64,000 nucleotides of DNA from Dyella sp. S184 (GCF_009766065.1 NZ_LMUE01000002.1:1099247-1163246); one strand, 5' to 3'; numbered from the stretch's first letter, positions 39,129 to 48,927 are shown. Numbers and translations: made by a program. The notes: a model not told the origin generated them from the letters alone.

Positions 39129-39900
39129 TCACTTCTCGCACTGCAACGCCCTGCCCGCGCAGATAGTGCTTGAGTTCGGGTATCGCGATCGCGCCGGAGT
39201 GGAACACGCTGGCAGCCAGTGCACCGTCCACATCGGCCTCAAGGAACGCATCGCTGAAATGCTCCGGCGTACCGGCACCACCGGAGGCGATCAACGGCAC
39301 CTGACAGATCGCGCGGGCAATCGACAATTGCTCCAGATCATAGCCTTGGCGGACACCGTCGCTGCCCATGCAGTTGAGCACGATCTCGCCAGCGCCGCGT
39401 TGCTGCGCCTCGATCATCCAGTCGAGCGTCTTGCGCGGCAGCGCCTGCGTCTTGTCGGGATCGCCGGTGTACTGCCGCACGCGCCATGCGCCATCCGCAT
39501 CGCGCAGCGAGTCGATGCCGACCACCACGCACTGCACGCCGAATGCGGCGGCCAGTCCGTCGATCAGTGCTGGTCGCTCCAAGGCCGGTGAGTTGACCGA
39601 GATCTTGTCGGCGCCGGCATGCAGTACGGCGCGCGCCTCGTCGACCGAGCGGATGCCGCCGGCGACGCAGAACGGGATGTCGATCACCCGTGCCACCCGC
39701 TCGACCCAGCCACGATCCACGCTGCGCCCTTCCGGGCTGGCAGTGATGTCGTAGAACACCAGCTCGTCGGCGCCCTCGTCGCGGTAGCGCAGGGCGAGGT
39801 CGACGATCTCGCCCATCACCACGTGATCGCGGAAACGCACGCCCTTGACCACTTTGCCGTCACGCACGTCCAGGCAGGGAATGATGCGGCGACTCAACAT
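39103..39900 (-). CDS. hisF: Imidazole glycerol phosphate synthase, cyclase subunit
   Basis: TIM-barrel cyclase that, with HisH, makes imidazole-glycerol phosphate and AICAR. The 265 aa have the N-terminal [23 protein letters not shown] with catalytic Asp11 and [10 protein letters not shown] with Asp130-equivalent. The phosphate sites GGIRSV and [11 protein letters not shown] are intact. The C-terminal SKEARSEK is encoded by the purine-rich repeat and extends past the usual end (about 256-258 aa). Overlaps hisA by 7 nt. Confidence 0.97.
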   Translation of the reverse strand: MLSRRIIPCLDVRDGKVVKGVRFRDHVVMGEIVDLALRYRDEGADELVFYDITASPEGRSVDRGWVERVARVIDIPFCVAGGIRSVDEARAVLHAGADKISVNSPALERPALIDGLAAAFGVQCVVVGIDSLRDADGAWRVRQYTGDPDKTQALPRKTLDWMIEAQQRGAGEIVLNCMGSDGVRQGYDLEQLSIARAICQVPLIASGGAGTPEHFSDAFLEADVDGALAASVFHSGAIAIPELKHYLRGQGVAVREVSKEARSEK

Positions 39901-40625
39901 GCCAGCGCCTCCTGCACGGTGAAGCGCCCTTCCAGCAAGGCACGCCCAAGTATCACGCCCTGCGCGCCAGCCTCGCGTGCAGCACGAATATCGTCCAGCG
40001 AACGCACGCCGCCGGAGGCCTGCACCGCCAATTGCGGCACATGGTCGGCGAGATGGCGATACAGCTCAAGATTGAAACCGGCCAGCATGCCGTCGCGGTC
40101 GATGTCGGTGCAAAGCAGATGGCGCGCGCCGCGCATCGCGTACCATGGTGCGAGTTCGTCCAGCGTGCGCGCCTCGACTTCGGTCCAGCCGGCACTGGGC
40201 AAGGCCCAGCGGCCATCGATACGGCGCGTGTCGAGCGCGATGGTCAGCCGCTCGGCGCCGTATTTGACCAGCCAGCCGGCGACCAGCTCGGGATCGCGGA
40301 TCGCGACGCTGCCCAGCACCACACGACGCACACCGGCATCGAACAGGCGATGGAGATCGGCCTCCTCCCGCACGCCACCACCGGCCTGAATCTGCATGCC
40401 GTCAGCAGCGATGGCCTGGATGACAGCCAGATTGTCGAGGCTACCGGAACGTGCACCGTCCAGATCGACCAGATGCAGCCAGCGCGCACCGGCAGCGGCA
40501 TAGCGCTGCGCCAGCTCGCGTGGGTTGGCCGCGTAGGTAGTCTGCTGCGCGTAGTCGCCCTGCTTCAGGCGCACTACCTGGCCACCACGCAGATCGATCG
40601 CGGGAATCACTTCAAAGATCGTCAT
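39894..40625 (-). CDS. hisA: Phosphoribosylformimino-5-aminoimidazole carboxamide ribotide isomerase
   Basis: TIM-barrel isomerase of 243 aa, step 4 of histidine synthesis. Start at 40625 ([20 protein letters not shown], catalytic Asp in AIDLRGG). [29 protein letters not shown] (second Asp) and ASGGVRSL are family sites. 10 nt after hisH, overlapping hisF. Confidence 0.97.
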   Translation of the reverse strand: MTIFEVIPAIDLRGGQVVRLKQGDYAQQTTYAANPRELAQRYAAAGARWLHLVDLDGARSGSLDNLAVIQAIAADGMQIQAGGGVREEADLHRLFDAGVRRVVLGSVAIRDPELVAGWLVKYGAERLTIALDTRRIDGRWALPSAGWTEVEARTLDELAPWYAMRGARHLLCTDIDRDGMLAGFNLELYRHLADHVPQLAVQASGGVRSLDDIRAAREAGAQGVILGRALLEGRFTVQEALAC

Positions 40626-40635
40626 CGAGATGCAG

Positions 40636-41226
40636 TCACAGCGCGAGAAAATTCTGCAGGAGCTTCGCGCCAACGGCGGCGGAACGCTCGGGGTGAAATT
40701 GCATGCCGTGGAAATTGTCGCGAGCGATGACCGCAGAGAACGCCTCGCCGTAGTCGCTGGTGGCAAGACTCCAGTCACCCACCGGCACCGCATAGCTGTG
40801 CACGAAATACGCCTGATCGTCATCACCCAGCCCGGCCAGCAACGGATGCGCTTGTTTCGTGCGCAGTTGATTCCAGCCGATATGCGGCACGCGCAGGCCG
40901 GGAGCTTCGACGAAGCGACGCACGGGCGCTGGTATCAGCCCGAGGCATGCGGTATCGCCCTCCTCCGAATGTGCGCACAGCAGCTGCATGCCCAGGCATA
41001 CGCCAAGCACCGGCTGGGTCAGCGTACGCATCAGCTCGACCAGCCCCAGCTCACGCAGCCGTGCCATGCCGGGACCAGCTGCACCGACGCCGGGCAGGAT
41101 CACCTTGTCGGCAGCACGAATTGTCGCGGCATCCGCGGTCAGTGCGGCATCCACACCCAGCCGTTGCAGCGCATAGCGCACCGAGCCGATATTGGTGCCG
41201 CCCGCATCGACGAGGACCACGCTCAT
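40636..41226 (-). CDS. hisH: Imidazole glycerol phosphate synthase, glutaminase subunit
   Basis: Class I glutamine amidotransferase of 196 aa giving ammonia to HisF. Nucleophile Cys in VLGVCLGMQLL, and His/Glu in GMQFHPERS. The N-terminal VLVDAGGTNIGSV has Thr where many HisH proteins have GxxN(L). Start codon overlaps the hisB stop by one nucleotide (TAATG). Confidence 0.97.
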   Translation of the reverse strand: MSVVLVDAGGTNIGSVRYALQRLGVDAALTADAATIRAADKVILPGVGAAGPGMARLRELGLVELMRTLTQPVLGVCLGMQLLCAHSEEGDTACLGLIPAPVRRFVEAPGLRVPHIGWNQLRTKQAHPLLAGLGDDDQAYFVHSYAVPVGDWSLATSDYGEAFSAVIARDNFHGMQFHPERSAAVGAKLLQNFLAL

Positions 41227-42290
41227 TACAGCGTGCCCTTGGTGCTGGGCAACTCACTACCCTCGCGGCGAATCGCCTGGCGCAATGCGCGCGCGACCAC
41301 CTTGAAGCAGGCTTCGACCATGTGATGCGCGTTGTCGCCCTGCACGGCCAAATGCAGGTTCGCGCCCAGCGTCTCGCATAGCGAGCGGAAGAAGTGCGGC
41401 ACCAGTTCGGTCGGTACCTCGCCTACGCGTTCGCGCGGGAAGCTGCCTTCGAACACGAAGTACGGGCGCCCGGACAGGTCCAGGGCCGCGCTGGCCTGCG
41501 ACTCGTCCATCGGCAGGGTGAAGCCGTAGCGACCGATGCCACGTTTGTCGCCCAGCGCCTGCTTCAGCGCCTGACCCAGTGCCAGCGCGCAGTCCTCGAT
41601 GGTGTGGTGCTCATCGATATGGGTGTCGCCGTCGCAATTCAGCTCCAGCGCAAAACCGCCGTGCTTGCCGATCTGTTCCAGCATGTGGTCGAAGAAACCC
41701 AGCCCGGTGTGCGCCTTCGGCTCGGCCACCTTGTCCAGATCCACGCTGACCGTGATGCGGGTTTCCTTGGTGTTGCGCACCACCGTTGCCGTGCGCGGCG
41801 CATCCAGCAGCTGGTGTGCCAGTTCATCCCAGTTCACGCCGACCGGGCCAACGCGGAGGCCACGCACGCCAATGTTCGCGGCGAACTGAAGATCCGTCTC
41901 GCGATCACCGACCATCGCCGAGGCCGCACGGCTCCAGCCGTCGTCGGCAAGGTAATGGCGCAACATTCCGATGCCCGGCTTGCGGGTGTCCTTGCCCTCA
42001 TGCGGAAAACTGCGGTCGATCAGCACTTCACGGAAACGCACACCCTGCGAGGCGAGGATGCGCATCAGCAGGTCGTGGGGTCCGGTGAAGTGCGACTCGG
42101 GGAAACTGTCGGTACCGAGGCCATCCTGATTCGTCACCATCACCAGCTCGTAGCCCGCGGCGACGAAGCGCTGCAACGCGGCGATCACACCCGGCAACAG
42201 GGCCAGCTTTTCGTAGCTGTCGATCTGCTGGTCGGCCGGTTCCTCGATCAGGCAACCGTCGCGATCGACGAAAAGAATCTTGCGGCTCAT
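41226..42290 (-). CDS. hisB: Bifunctional histidinol-phosphatase / imidazoleglycerol-phosphate dehydratase
   Basis: Two activities in one 354-aa chain, as in enterobacteria: N-terminal HAD phosphatase (about 1-165; [12 protein letters not shown] with Asp9 and Asp11, zinc loop region, [11 protein letters not shown]) and C-terminal IGP dehydratase (about 167-354; [40 protein letters not shown]). Overlaps hisC by 4 nt and hisH by 1 nt. Confidence 0.97.
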   Translation of the reverse strand: MSRKILFVDRDGCLIEEPADQQIDSYEKLALLPGVIAALQRFVAAGYELVMVTNQDGLGTDSFPESHFTGPHDLLMRILASQGVRFREVLIDRSFPHEGKDTRKPGIGMLRHYLADDGWSRAASAMVGDRETDLQFAANIGVRGLRVGPVGVNWDELAHQLLDAPRTATVVRNTKETRITVSVDLDKVAEPKAHTGLGFFDHMLEQIGKHGGFALELNCDGDTHIDEHHTIEDCALALGQALKQALGDKRGIGRYGFTLPMDESQASAALDLSGRPYFVFEGSFPRERVGEVPTELVPHFFRSLCETLGANLHLAVQGDNAHHMVEACFKVVARALRQAIRREGSELPSTKGTL

Positions 42291-43399
42291 GCGTAGTCAC
42301 CCGATACCGGTTTGCCGACAAAACCACGGCCACCGATGGTCGCCTTTTTCAACTCGTTCAGGACACGATCGTTTTCATCGGGTGTGCCGATGGTGATGCG
42401 CAGCGCGTCACCGAGATTCGGATAGCGGCGTACATCGCGCACCACGATGCCAGCGGCGAGCAGCTGTTGATATACCGCAGCCGCATCGACGAAACGCACG
42501 GCCAGGAAATTGGCCTGCGACGGTAGCACCTCGCGCACACCGGGAAGTTGGCGCAACGCTTCCTGCATCCGCGCCCGTTGATTGCGCACGATGGCGACGT
42601 GATTGCGCGCATTCACCTGGCCCCAGCCGGACAACGCGATCAACGCAGCTTCCACGCATGGCAATGGCAACGGATACGGCGGCATGATCCGCTTGAGCAG
42701 CGCGATCACCTCGGCATTCGCCAGCAAGGTTCCTATGCGCGCGCCAGCCAAGGCCCAAGCCTTCGACAAGGTGCGCAGTACGGCAAGATTGTCGTAGCGG
42801 TCGATCAGGTCGGCCACGCTGGCGTCGCCAGCATCCGTGAACTCCACATAGGCTTCGTCCACCACCAGCAAGGCACGCGCGGCCAGCGCCTGCGCGAGCC
42901 GCTCGACACTCGCCCGCGGCACCGGTTGGCCGGTGGGATTATTCGGGGTACAGATGAAGACCAGCTTTACTGCTGGCGTCACGGCAGCGAGTATCGCGTC
43001 GACATCCAGGGTGAAATCGGCCTTCAATGCCACTTCGATCACGCCCGCATTCTGGATCCGTGCGCATACCGCGTACATGCCGAAGGTCGGCGGCTGGATC
43101 AGGATCGCGTCTTCGCCGGCGCGACAGAACGCACGCACCAGCAGGTCGATCGCCTCGTCGCTGCCACGCCCCACCAACAGCTGCTCGCGGCGCACGCCGT
43201 AGAGTGCGGCCATTGCTTCGATCAATGCGGCTGGCTGCGGTTCGGGATAGCGGTTGTAGCCGAGGCCATCGTCGCCCACCGGTGCCCACGCGGATTCATT
43301 CGCGTTGAGGAACACCTGGCCACCACTGGCCTCCATGCGCGCGGATGAATACGGCTGCATGGCGCGGATTTCCGGTCGTGCCAGATCGAGCACGCTCAT
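42287..43399 (-). CDS. hisC: Histidinol-phosphate aminotransferase
   Basis: PLP-dependent fold-type I aminotransferase of 370 aa. Start at 43399 ([21 protein letters not shown]). PLP sites: [30 protein letters not shown], and the Schiff-base Lys in [15 protein letters not shown]. Overlaps hisD and hisB by 4 nt each. Confidence 0.97.
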   Translation of the reverse strand: MSVLDLARPEIRAMQPYSSARMEASGGQVFLNANESAWAPVGDDGLGYNRYPEPQPAALIEAMAALYGVRREQLLVGRGSDEAIDLLVRAFCRAGEDAILIQPPTFGMYAVCARIQNAGVIEVALKADFTLDVDAILAAVTPAVKLVFICTPNNPTGQPVPRASVERLAQALAARALLVVDEAYVEFTDAGDASVADLIDRYDNLAVLRTLSKAWALAGARIGTLLANAEVIALLKRIMPPYPLPLPCVEAALIALSGWGQVNARNHVAIVRNQRARMQEALRQLPGVREVLPSQANFLAVRFVDAAAVYQQLLAAGIVVRDVRRYPNLGDALRITIGTPDENDRVLNELKKATIGGRGFVGKPVSGDYA

Positions 43400-44703
43400 G
43401 ACCGTGCCTCCAGTGCTGCCAGGCGCAGGGTCACCGCGCGGCGGTGTGCTTCCAGTTGCTCGGCTGCTGCCAGCGTCGCCGTGCACGGACCGATATTGCG
43501 CAAGCCCTCTTCACTCACTTCCTGCACTGTGATCTGCTTCTGGTAGCTCGCCACCGATACGCCACTGTAGCTACGCGCGTAACCGTAGGTCGGCAACACG
43601 TGATTGCTGCCGCTGCAGTAGTCGCCTACTGATTCAGGTGTCCATGCACCAAGGAAAATCGAGCCTGCACTGTCGATGCCATCCAGCAAGGCGCGGGGCT
43701 CGGCCACCTGCAGGATCAGGTGCTCGGGCGCGTAGCGGTTGCTCACCGCGACCGCCTGGCTCAGCGAATCGACGGCGATCGAACGGCTCTGAGCCAGCGC
43801 CTTCTCCGCGATATCCCCACGCGGCAGTTCGGCACATTGCCGATCGACCTCGATCGCTACCTGGTCCAACAGCGCCGTGGAAGGACTCAGCAGGATCACC
43901 TGCGAATCCGGCCCATGTTCGGCCTGTGACAGCAGATCGGCGGCGACGAAGACCGGATTGGCCTCCGCATCGGCAATCACCAGCACCTCGGACGGGCCGG
44001 CTGGCATGTCGATTGCCGCGCCATCCGGATCGGTGGAAACCTGCAGCTTCGCCTCGGTGACCCAGGAGTTGCCGGGACCGAACAGCTTGTCGCAGCGGGG
44101 CACGCTCGCCGTGCCATAAGCCATCGCCGCGATCGCCTGCGCACCACCGAGCTTGAATACCTTGTGCACACCGGTGACGCGTGCGGCATACAGCACCGCT
44201 TCGTCGCAGGATCCGTCGGCACGCGCCGGCGAACACAGCACCACCTGGCGACAACCGGCGATCTGTGCCGGGATGCCGAGCATCAGCGCGGTCGACGGCA
44301 ACGGCGCCGTGCCCGCCGGCACGTACAGGCCAACCCGACTGATCGGACGCAGGATCCGTTCCACCCGCACGCCAGGAGCGGTATCCACGCCCACGGGCTG
44401 CGGCGCTGCGGCATGGTGGAACAGTTCGATGCGTGCGGCCGCTTCGTGGATCGCGGCTTTCAGGGCCGGATCGAGCGACGCTTCGGCGGCGGCGAATTCG
44501 ACCTCATCCACTTCGATCGCGTCCAGCGTGCAACGGTCGTATTTCGCACTGAGCTCCCGCAGCGCGGTATCACCTTTTTCCCGCACGGCGGCGATGATCT
44601 GCTCCACGCCACGGCGCAGCTCATCTGCGCGCGATTGTGCGGGGCGCGCCAATGCCTCGCTTCGCGCGGCCTCGTCCAATGCATTCCAGTCGATACGGTT
44701 CAT
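43396..44703 (-). CDS. hisD: Histidinol dehydrogenase
   Basis: Zinc and NAD-dependent four-electron dehydrogenase for the last two steps (435 aa). Start at 44703 ([14 protein letters not shown]). Seen: [51 protein letters not shown], and NRYAPEHL and [10 protein letters not shown] with metal and base residues. 10 nt after hisG. Confidence 0.97.
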   Translation of the reverse strand: MNRIDWNALDEAARSEALARPAQSRADELRRGVEQIIAAVREKGDTALRELSAKYDRCTLDAIEVDEVEFAAAEASLDPALKAAIHEAAARIELFHHAAAPQPVGVDTAPGVRVERILRPISRVGLYVPAGTAPLPSTALMLGIPAQIAGCRQVVLCSPARADGSCDEAVLYAARVTGVHKVFKLGGAQAIAAMAYGTASVPRCDKLFGPGNSWVTEAKLQVSTDPDGAAIDMPAGPSEVLVIADAEANPVFVAADLLSQAEHGPDSQVILLSPSTALLDQVAIEVDRQCAELPRGDIAEKALAQSRSIAVDSLSQAVAVSNRYAPEHLILQVAEPRALLDGIDSAGSIFLGAWTPESVGDYCSGSNHVLPTYGYARSYSGVSVASYQKQITVQEVSEEGLRNIGPCTATLAAAEQLEAHRRAVTLRLAALEARS

Positions 44704-44713
44704 GCGAGCCTGC

Positions 44714-45607
44714 TCATGCCAACATCTTCTCCACCGGCAGCACGTACATCTCGCGCGCACCGGCCTTCTTGATCTCTTCCAGCTGTCGCCAGCTCACCTC
44801 GCCGGCGCACAACGCCTGCAGCATCAGCTGATCCGGCTGACCGGCGACCGACAGCAGGGTTGGCTGTGGGCCGCCCGGCAGCAGCCGGGTAACCGCCTCA
44901 AGCGTGGCCCGTGAGGTCTGCAGCAGCAGCAGGCGTGACTCGCGCACCTGGATCACGCCATCCAGCCGCTTCAGCAGCAGCTCCAGCATGTCACCGCGCT
45001 CATCGACCGGCAGCGTCAACGGCCCCGCCAGCACCGCCTCACTTTCCAACAGCACCTCGGCCTCGCGCAGCTGGTTCGCGACCAGGGTGCCGCCGCTCTG
45101 CACCAGGTCGCAGATCGCGTCCGCAGTGCCCAGCTTCGGCGCGATCTCGACCGAGCCTGCCAGCATCACGACGCCGGCATTCACGGCATGCGTGCGCAGC
45201 CATTCACCGAGCAGACCGGGATACGAGGTGGCGATACGCCGGCCTTCCAGCTGCTGCGGCCCGTGGTAATCCAGCTCCTGCGGCACTGCGATCGACAAGC
45301 GGCAGCGCCCGAAACCGAGCGGACGCAATTCGCTGAGCGGCGCCAGCTCGCGGCCAGCGGTGAGCTGGAATTCGCTAAGCACATTGCGCCCGACGATGCC
45401 GAGGTCGCAAACACCTTGCGCGATTAGGCCGGGAATGTCGTCATCGCGCACCAGCAGCAGGTCGACTGGCTCGCCCTCACCGAAACAGAACAGCTTGTCG
45501 CGACTCTGCCGGAAGGTGAGCCCGCAACGGGTAAGCAGTTCCAGCGCCGGCTCGGTGAGCCGGCCGGATTTCTGCATCGCGATACGCAAACGGTCACGCG
45601 TCTTCAT
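44714..45607 (-). CDS. hisG: ATP phosphoribosyltransferase (long form)
   Basis: Committed first step of histidine synthesis, feedback-inhibited by histidine. The 297 aa include the C-terminal ACT-like regulatory domain (about 225-295), so this is the long HisG not needing HisZ. Start at 45607 ([17 protein letters not shown]); the PRPP loop segment [22 protein letters not shown] is clear. Start overlaps the yerC stop by 4 nt. Confidence 0.97.
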   Translation of the reverse strand: MKTRDRLRIAMQKSGRLTEPALELLTRCGLTFRQSRDKLFCFGEGEPVDLLLVRDDDIPGLIAQGVCDLGIVGRNVLSEFQLTAGRELAPLSELRPLGFGRCRLSIAVPQELDYHGPQQLEGRRIATSYPGLLGEWLRTHAVNAGVVMLAGSVEIAPKLGTADAICDLVQSGGTLVANQLREAEVLLESEAVLAGPLTLPVDERGDMLELLLKRLDGVIQVRESRLLLLQTSRATLEAVTRLLPGGPQPTLLSVAGQPDQLMLQALCAGEVSWRQLEEIKKAGAREMYVLPVEKMLA

Positions 45608-45942
45608 GCCTTCGCCTTCTTCGCCGCCAGCGATTGCCGCCGCGCTGCACGTGCTGCCGCGGCCAGATAGCCGCCGTTGCCCTGATTGAGATAACGCGCC
45701 ACCCGCCCGATGGTGGTGATGCTGACCGCGGTGCGCTCGTGGATCTCCCGGTAAGCGATGCCTTCCAGCAGATACGGTACTACTCGCCAACGGTCTACCA
45801 GCACCTCGAGTTCTGCAGGGGTGCACAAATCGCCCAGGAAGGCGCCCATCTCATCGGCATTCTTCAGCGACAGCAGAGCCTCACAAAGGCTTAGCCTGGC
45901 TGACTCGACAGGGGTTTCAGGATCAAGCGATCGACGCTTCAT
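45604..45942 (-). CDS. YerC/YecD-type TrpR-like regulator, first gene of the his operon
   Basis: A 112-aa DNA-binding protein of the Trp-repressor superfamily (YerC/YecD group): LGDLCTPAELEVLVDRWRVVPYLLEGIAYREIHERTAVSITTIGRVARYLN contains the helix-turn-helix (Y-R-E-I-x5-VS-x-TTIGRVARYL). A Lys/Ala-rich tail follows. Leading the his genes and overlapping hisG by 4 nt, it is the obvious candidate for a histidine-responsive autoregulated repressor; the effector is inferred. Its ATG sits at the edge of a palindrome and lacks a clear Shine-Dalgarno sequence. Confidence 0.9.
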   Translation of the reverse strand: MKRRSLDPETPVESARLSLCEALLSLKNADEMGAFLGDLCTPAELEVLVDRWRVVPYLLEGIAYREIHERTAVSITTIGRVARYLNQGNGGYLAAAARAARRQSLAAKKAKA

Positions 45943-45959
45943 AATGTACTAACGCATTA
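45942..45959 (-). promoter_or_regulatory. Palindromic operator candidate at the yerC start
   Basis: TAATGTACTAACGCATTA: outer TAATG/CATTA halves match exactly, the central TA is symmetric, and the remaining positions are symmetric in purine/pyrimidine. It spans the leader and touches the start codon, about 8-25 nt after the predicted transcription start, a usual repressor position. It contains GTACTA, as in TrpR operators. Confidence 0.6.
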
Positions 45960-45973
45960 ACACAATGGATCGC

Positions 45974-46002
45974 ATCATACACAGCATGCGGCAGCGCGGC
46001 AA
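45974..46002 (-). promoter_or_regulatory. Sigma70-type promoter of the his operon
   Basis: On the minus strand TTGCCG (-35, 45997-46002) and TATGAT (-10, 45974-45979) are 17 nt apart, close to consensus. Predicted start near 45967 gives a leader of about 25 nt, too short for a His-codon leader peptide and attenuator. Confidence 0.7.
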
Positions 46003-46185
46003 ACCTGTTGGTAATCCGCGTCAATCTGTATTCAGATTCTGCTGATCGGAGCGCGCGACCGATAACACGTGGCGACGCAGATCAAGACTTCAGCGGACGG
46101 ATGGTCGTGATCGGGGCGTACAGACTTGGCAGCGATCATGCGGAACGGTGTCGTAAACGACTCGGGCGATCACCGTACCCACCAA

Positions 46186-46210
46186 CAAAAACCCCCGCCG
46201 TGGCGGGGGT
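46186..46210 (-). terminator. Intrinsic terminator after the THX gene
   Basis: ACCCCCGCC/GGCGGGGGT-type stem (46191-46210) with a short loop, followed on the minus strand by TTTTTG. Separates the THX gene from the his promoter. 46003-46185 shows no gene. Confidence 0.88.
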
Positions 46211-46234
46211 CTTGTCTGCCTGGCGAGACTCAGC

Positions 46235-46396
46235 TCAGGCGGATCTCTTTTTCGGCGCAGCCTTCTTGGCGGCGGCCGGCTTGGTCACGGTCGGCTTGGC
46301 GCCAACGACGGCCGGCAGCGTGCCGTGCGCGCGGGTATTGCCGTAGCTGCCGCGGTAGGTCTTGCCGCGACGAGTCTTGCGATCGCCCTTGCCCAT
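46235..46396 (-). CDS. 30S ribosomal protein THX
   Basis: A 53-aa very basic protein beginning MGKGDRKTRRGKTYRGSYG, the signature of the THX (bTHX) family that binds near the top of the 30S head. N-terminal Thx motif, then a Lys/Ala-rich tail ending AAPKKRSA. GGAG-like sequence before ATG 46396. Monocistronic with its own terminator. Confidence 0.93.
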   Translation of the reverse strand: MGKGDRKTRRGKTYRGSYGNTRAHGTLPAVVGAKPTVTKPAAAKKAAPKKRSA

Positions 46397-46461
46397 GGGA
46401 ACTCCTTGATTCGTTAGATGAATGATCGAGCATCATAGCAGGTTGGCCCGATGCACCATAG

Positions 46462-47400
46462 TCAGAGATGACCATGCCCCGTACAATCCTGCGGCTGGTC
46501 CAGGCACTCGCCCGGGTCGATCTGCACGGTAACGTGCTGAATACCGAAATTCTCCAGCAGCATCCGCTTGATCGCCCGCAAGGCTTGCGCGCTGTCGGCA
46601 GGTTCTTGCAGCTCGGCATGCAGGGTCGCCATGCGCGAGCCTGAGGCCAGCTGCCATACGTGCAGATGATGGACGTTCCGGATCGATGGGTCGGCGCCAC
46701 GCAGCGACACTTCCACCGCCGCACTGTCCATGCCGTCAGGCACACCTTCCAGCAGGATGTGTGCAGACATCCGCAACAAGCGCCACGCGCTGTTGAGAAT
46801 CAGAAGCCCCACCAGCATCGACAGCACCGGATCGGCCCACAGCCAGCCAAACCAGCGGATTGCCAGCGCAGCGAGGACTGCCGCCACCGAGCCGAGCAGA
46901 TCACCCAGTACATGCAGGCTTGCCCCAGCCAGATTGACGTCGTCATGTGCATGCCCGTGCAGCATGCGCAACACCAGCAGGTTCACCAGCAGGCCGATGA
47001 TCGCCACCACAAACATCACGCCGGACAGGATTTCCCCGGGATGCAGCAACCGGGTGACGGCCTCGTAGATGATCCAGCCGACCAGCACGAACTGGCTCAG
47101 CGCATTGACGAAACCGATCAGCACTTCCATCCGACCATAGCCGTAACTGCGTCGCGCATCGGCTGGCCGGGTCGCCATCCATGCGCCGACAAACGCCAGC
47201 AGCAGCGCTAGTGCATCGACCATCATGTGGCCGGCATCGGCGATCAGCGCCAGCGAGCCGGACCATGCACCACCGATCACCTCGGCCACCATCATCAAGG
47301 TGGTCAGCACAAACGCGAACAGCAGCTTGCGGCTGCGGCCGCCGTTTGCCTCGGCATGTTCATGCACATGCGGTTGATCGTGGGAATGGGTATGCGGCAT
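46462..47400 (-). CDS. Cation diffusion facilitator (CDF) transporter, zinc efflux type
   Basis: Inner-membrane Zn2+/H+ antiporter-type protein of 312 aa (ZitB/CzcD-like). His-rich N-terminus (MPHTHSHDQPHVHEHAE), six helices, site A residues in LIADAGHMMVDALAL (H-x3-D) and HVLGDLLGSV (H-x3-D), a His-containing loop RMLHGHAHDD, and a cytoplasmic domain with NVHHLHVWQL, HAEL and the His-rich end. In-frame starts at 47406 and 47412 (GTG) exist. 66 nt after the MerC-like gene and downstream of the Zur box; metal specificity for zinc is inferred from this. Confidence 0.9.
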   Translation of the reverse strand: MPHTHSHDQPHVHEHAEANGGRSRKLLFAFVLTTLMMVAEVIGGAWSGSLALIADAGHMMVDALALLLAFVGAWMATRPADARRSYGYGRMEVLIGFVNALSQFVLVGWIIYEAVTRLLHPGEILSGVMFVVAIIGLLVNLLVLRMLHGHAHDDVNLAGASLHVLGDLLGSVAAVLAALAIRWFGWLWADPVLSMLVGLLILNSAWRLLRMSAHILLEGVPDGMDSAAVEVSLRGADPSIRNVHHLHVWQLASGSRMATLHAELQEPADSAQALRAIKRMLLENFGIQHVTVQIDPGECLDQPQDCTGHGHL

Positions 47401-47466
47401 GTTCATCCACACATGCTAGGAACGGCGGCAGCCGTTACACAATCACGATGCGCCTGCATACGCAGC

Positions 47467-47901
47467 TCAGTGCACGCATTGTGGGCCATGCACATGGGCA
47501 TGGCCGTGGCGCCGATCGTTGCGCAGATTGATGAAATGCGCCGAAGCCACCAGCAGGCCACCGCACGTCACCAGCACGCTGTGCAGGATGATCGAATAGT
47601 GCTCGGCATAGGTAACGCCCAGCAGCAGCAGGGCGAGCCCCGGCACGGCCAGCAGCAGCGGCAGCGAAACCTGATGACGGCGGTAGCCACGGATCATGGC
47701 AAACAGGGCCAACGTGCAGGCGAACATTACAAAGCCGCGCTCGAAACGATGATCGGCCAGAAATTCCAGGCCTACGAAGGGCAACAACGCCAGCACGAAC
47801 GGCAGCAGCGCACAGTGGATCGCGCACAGAAACGAGGCCGTCGCACCAACGCGATCGGCCACACGCCACCAGCGGGATTTGCTCGCCTGTTCGGAGTCCA
47901 T
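47467..47901 (-). CDS. MerC-domain small membrane protein, putative zinc-related
   Basis: A 144-aa membrane protein with four hydrophobic segments and the MerC-like motif ATASFLCAIHCALLPFVL (C-x3-C near the first helix), ending in a His-rich tail HGHAHVHGPQCVH. Start 47901 (MDSEQASKSRWW) has AGG at a suitable distance; 47916 and a GTG at 47949 are alternatives. Mercury-transport MerC is the named relative, but no mer genes are present. The Zur box upstream points to zinc. Confidence 0.8.
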   Translation of the reverse strand: MDSEQASKSRWWRVADRVGATASFLCAIHCALLPFVLALLPFVGLEFLADHRFERGFVMFACTLALFAMIRGYRRHQVSLPLLLAVPGLALLLLGVTYAEHYSIILHSVLVTCGGLLVASAHFINLRNDRRHGHAHVHGPQCVH

Positions 47902-47950
47902 CGACCTATTCTGCATCGCCAAACGTGGCAATTCGTTAACACCAGTCACC

Positions 47951-47973
47951 GAAATGTTATTTTATAACACTTT
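47951..47973 (-). promoter_or_regulatory. zur box: Zur operator
   Basis: The core TGTTATTTTATAACA (47955-47969) is a perfect 6-3-6 palindrome, flanked left by GAAA and right by CTTT. It agrees with the gammaproteobacterial Zur consensus GAAATGTTATA-(n)-TATAACATTTC at nearly all positions. It overlaps a TATAAA -10-like sequence upstream of the MerC-like gene, so zinc-loaded Zur should repress the MerC-CDF transcript. Confidence 0.85.
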
Positions 47974-48105
47974 GAAATGCTAGCCCGGGTCACCCGGAAC
48001 TCGTACAAGCCATCCTTACTGGGTAACAGCGGTATCCGGGCATCGATCTTGTCAAACGTTCAAACACCGCCAAACAGCAGCTGCCGTAGACGCCGGCAAA
48101 CGGAT

Positions 48106-48615
48106 TCAGGCTTTGCGGCAGTTCTTGCAGGTGCCGTGCACTTCCAGCGTCTGCGCCTGCGGCCGGAAGCCGAGCGCCCTGGCCTGTGCCTCGATCAGAT
48201 CGGCGACCCGCTCATCGCAGACTTCCTGCGCACTGGAGCAGGTGTCGCAGATCAGGAACGGCACCTGATGCGCTTCGGCTGGGTGGTGGCAGGACACGAA
48301 GGCATTGATCGACTCCAGCTTGTGGATGAAGCCGTTTTCCAGCAGAAAATCGAGCGCCCGGTACACCGTGGGCGGCGCTGCGTTGCCATGCTTCTCACGC
48401 AACAGGTCGAGCAGGTCGTACGCCTTGATCGGCTTATGTGCAGCGGCAATCAGCTCCAGCACTTCCTTGCGCAGCGGGGTAAGGCGCAAGCCGCGCTCCT
48501 CGCTGGCATGTTCCACCGCACGCACGAAACCCTTCGCATCATGATGATGCGGGTGATGTGGGCGCGTGTCGTGGGCAGCGTCGTGGCTCAAGGGGTTCAC
48601 CTCTGGATGGATCAT
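48106..48615 (-). CDS. zur: Zinc uptake regulator Zur (Fur family)
   Basis: A 169-aa Fur-family repressor. Winged helix (LTPLRKEVLELIAAAHKPIKAYDLLDLLREKHGNAAPPTVYRALDFLLENGFIHKL) and dimerisation domain with structural-zinc cysteines CDTC and CKNC and the regulatory CHHPAEAHQVPF. His-rich N-terminus (HHPHHHDAK). The presence of a Zur box 130 nt downstream and a CDF gene supports Zur over Fur or PerR. Start 48615 (MIHPEVN) chosen; a TTG at 48636 is possible. Confidence 0.88.
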   Translation of the reverse strand: MIHPEVNPLSHDAAHDTRPHHPHHHDAKGFVRAVEHASEERGLRLTPLRKEVLELIAAAHKPIKAYDLLDLLREKHGNAAPPTVYRALDFLLENGFIHKLESINAFVSCHHPAEAHQVPFLICDTCSSAQEVCDERVADLIEAQARALGFRPQAQTLEVHGTCKNCRKA

Positions 48616-48648
48616 ACACTGGCGCCTGCAGCGCAACCCTGGAGGAAC

Positions 48649-48927
48649 TCACCGCCTCAGCGGTGGCGGCCTGACAGGTGGCTTCGGCGGCGGCTTGACG
48701 AGTATCACGACCCAGCCGATTGGCCCCAGCACAAGCGCCCAGACGATGCCTTCTCCCAATCGGCCACGCCACCAGCCGAGCAGCGCACCGACGGCGACAA
48801 ACAGCACGTTCCACCAGAACATGGCGGCCCACGGCATCAAATTCAACAGGTTGACGAAGACGTGCCAGAACGCGCCCGGCGCGTCGGGATCGACGCCTTG
48901 GCTGGCCTTGGCGAGTAGTTCGTCCAT
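48649..48927 (-). CDS. Small membrane protein of unknown function
   Basis: A 92-aa protein with two hydrophobic helices (about 20-48 and 60-78), an Arg turn GWWRGRLGE and a Pro/Arg-rich cytoplasmic tail KPPPKPPVRPPPLRR. Lies between gltX and zur, 33 nt before zur. I do not recognise a family. Confidence 0.65.
   Translation of the reverse strand: MDELLAKASQGVDPDAPGAFWHVFVNLLNLMPWAAMFWWNVLFVAVGALLGWWRGRLGEGIVWALVLGPIGWVVILVKPPPKPPVRPPPLRR

Noticed and set aside
45943-45967. His leader peptide and attenuator
   Set aside because: The predicted leader is about 25 nt with no run of His codons and no alternative hairpins.
46008-46346. Plus-strand frame of 112 codons over the THX gene
   Set aside because: Antisense to THX and its terminator.
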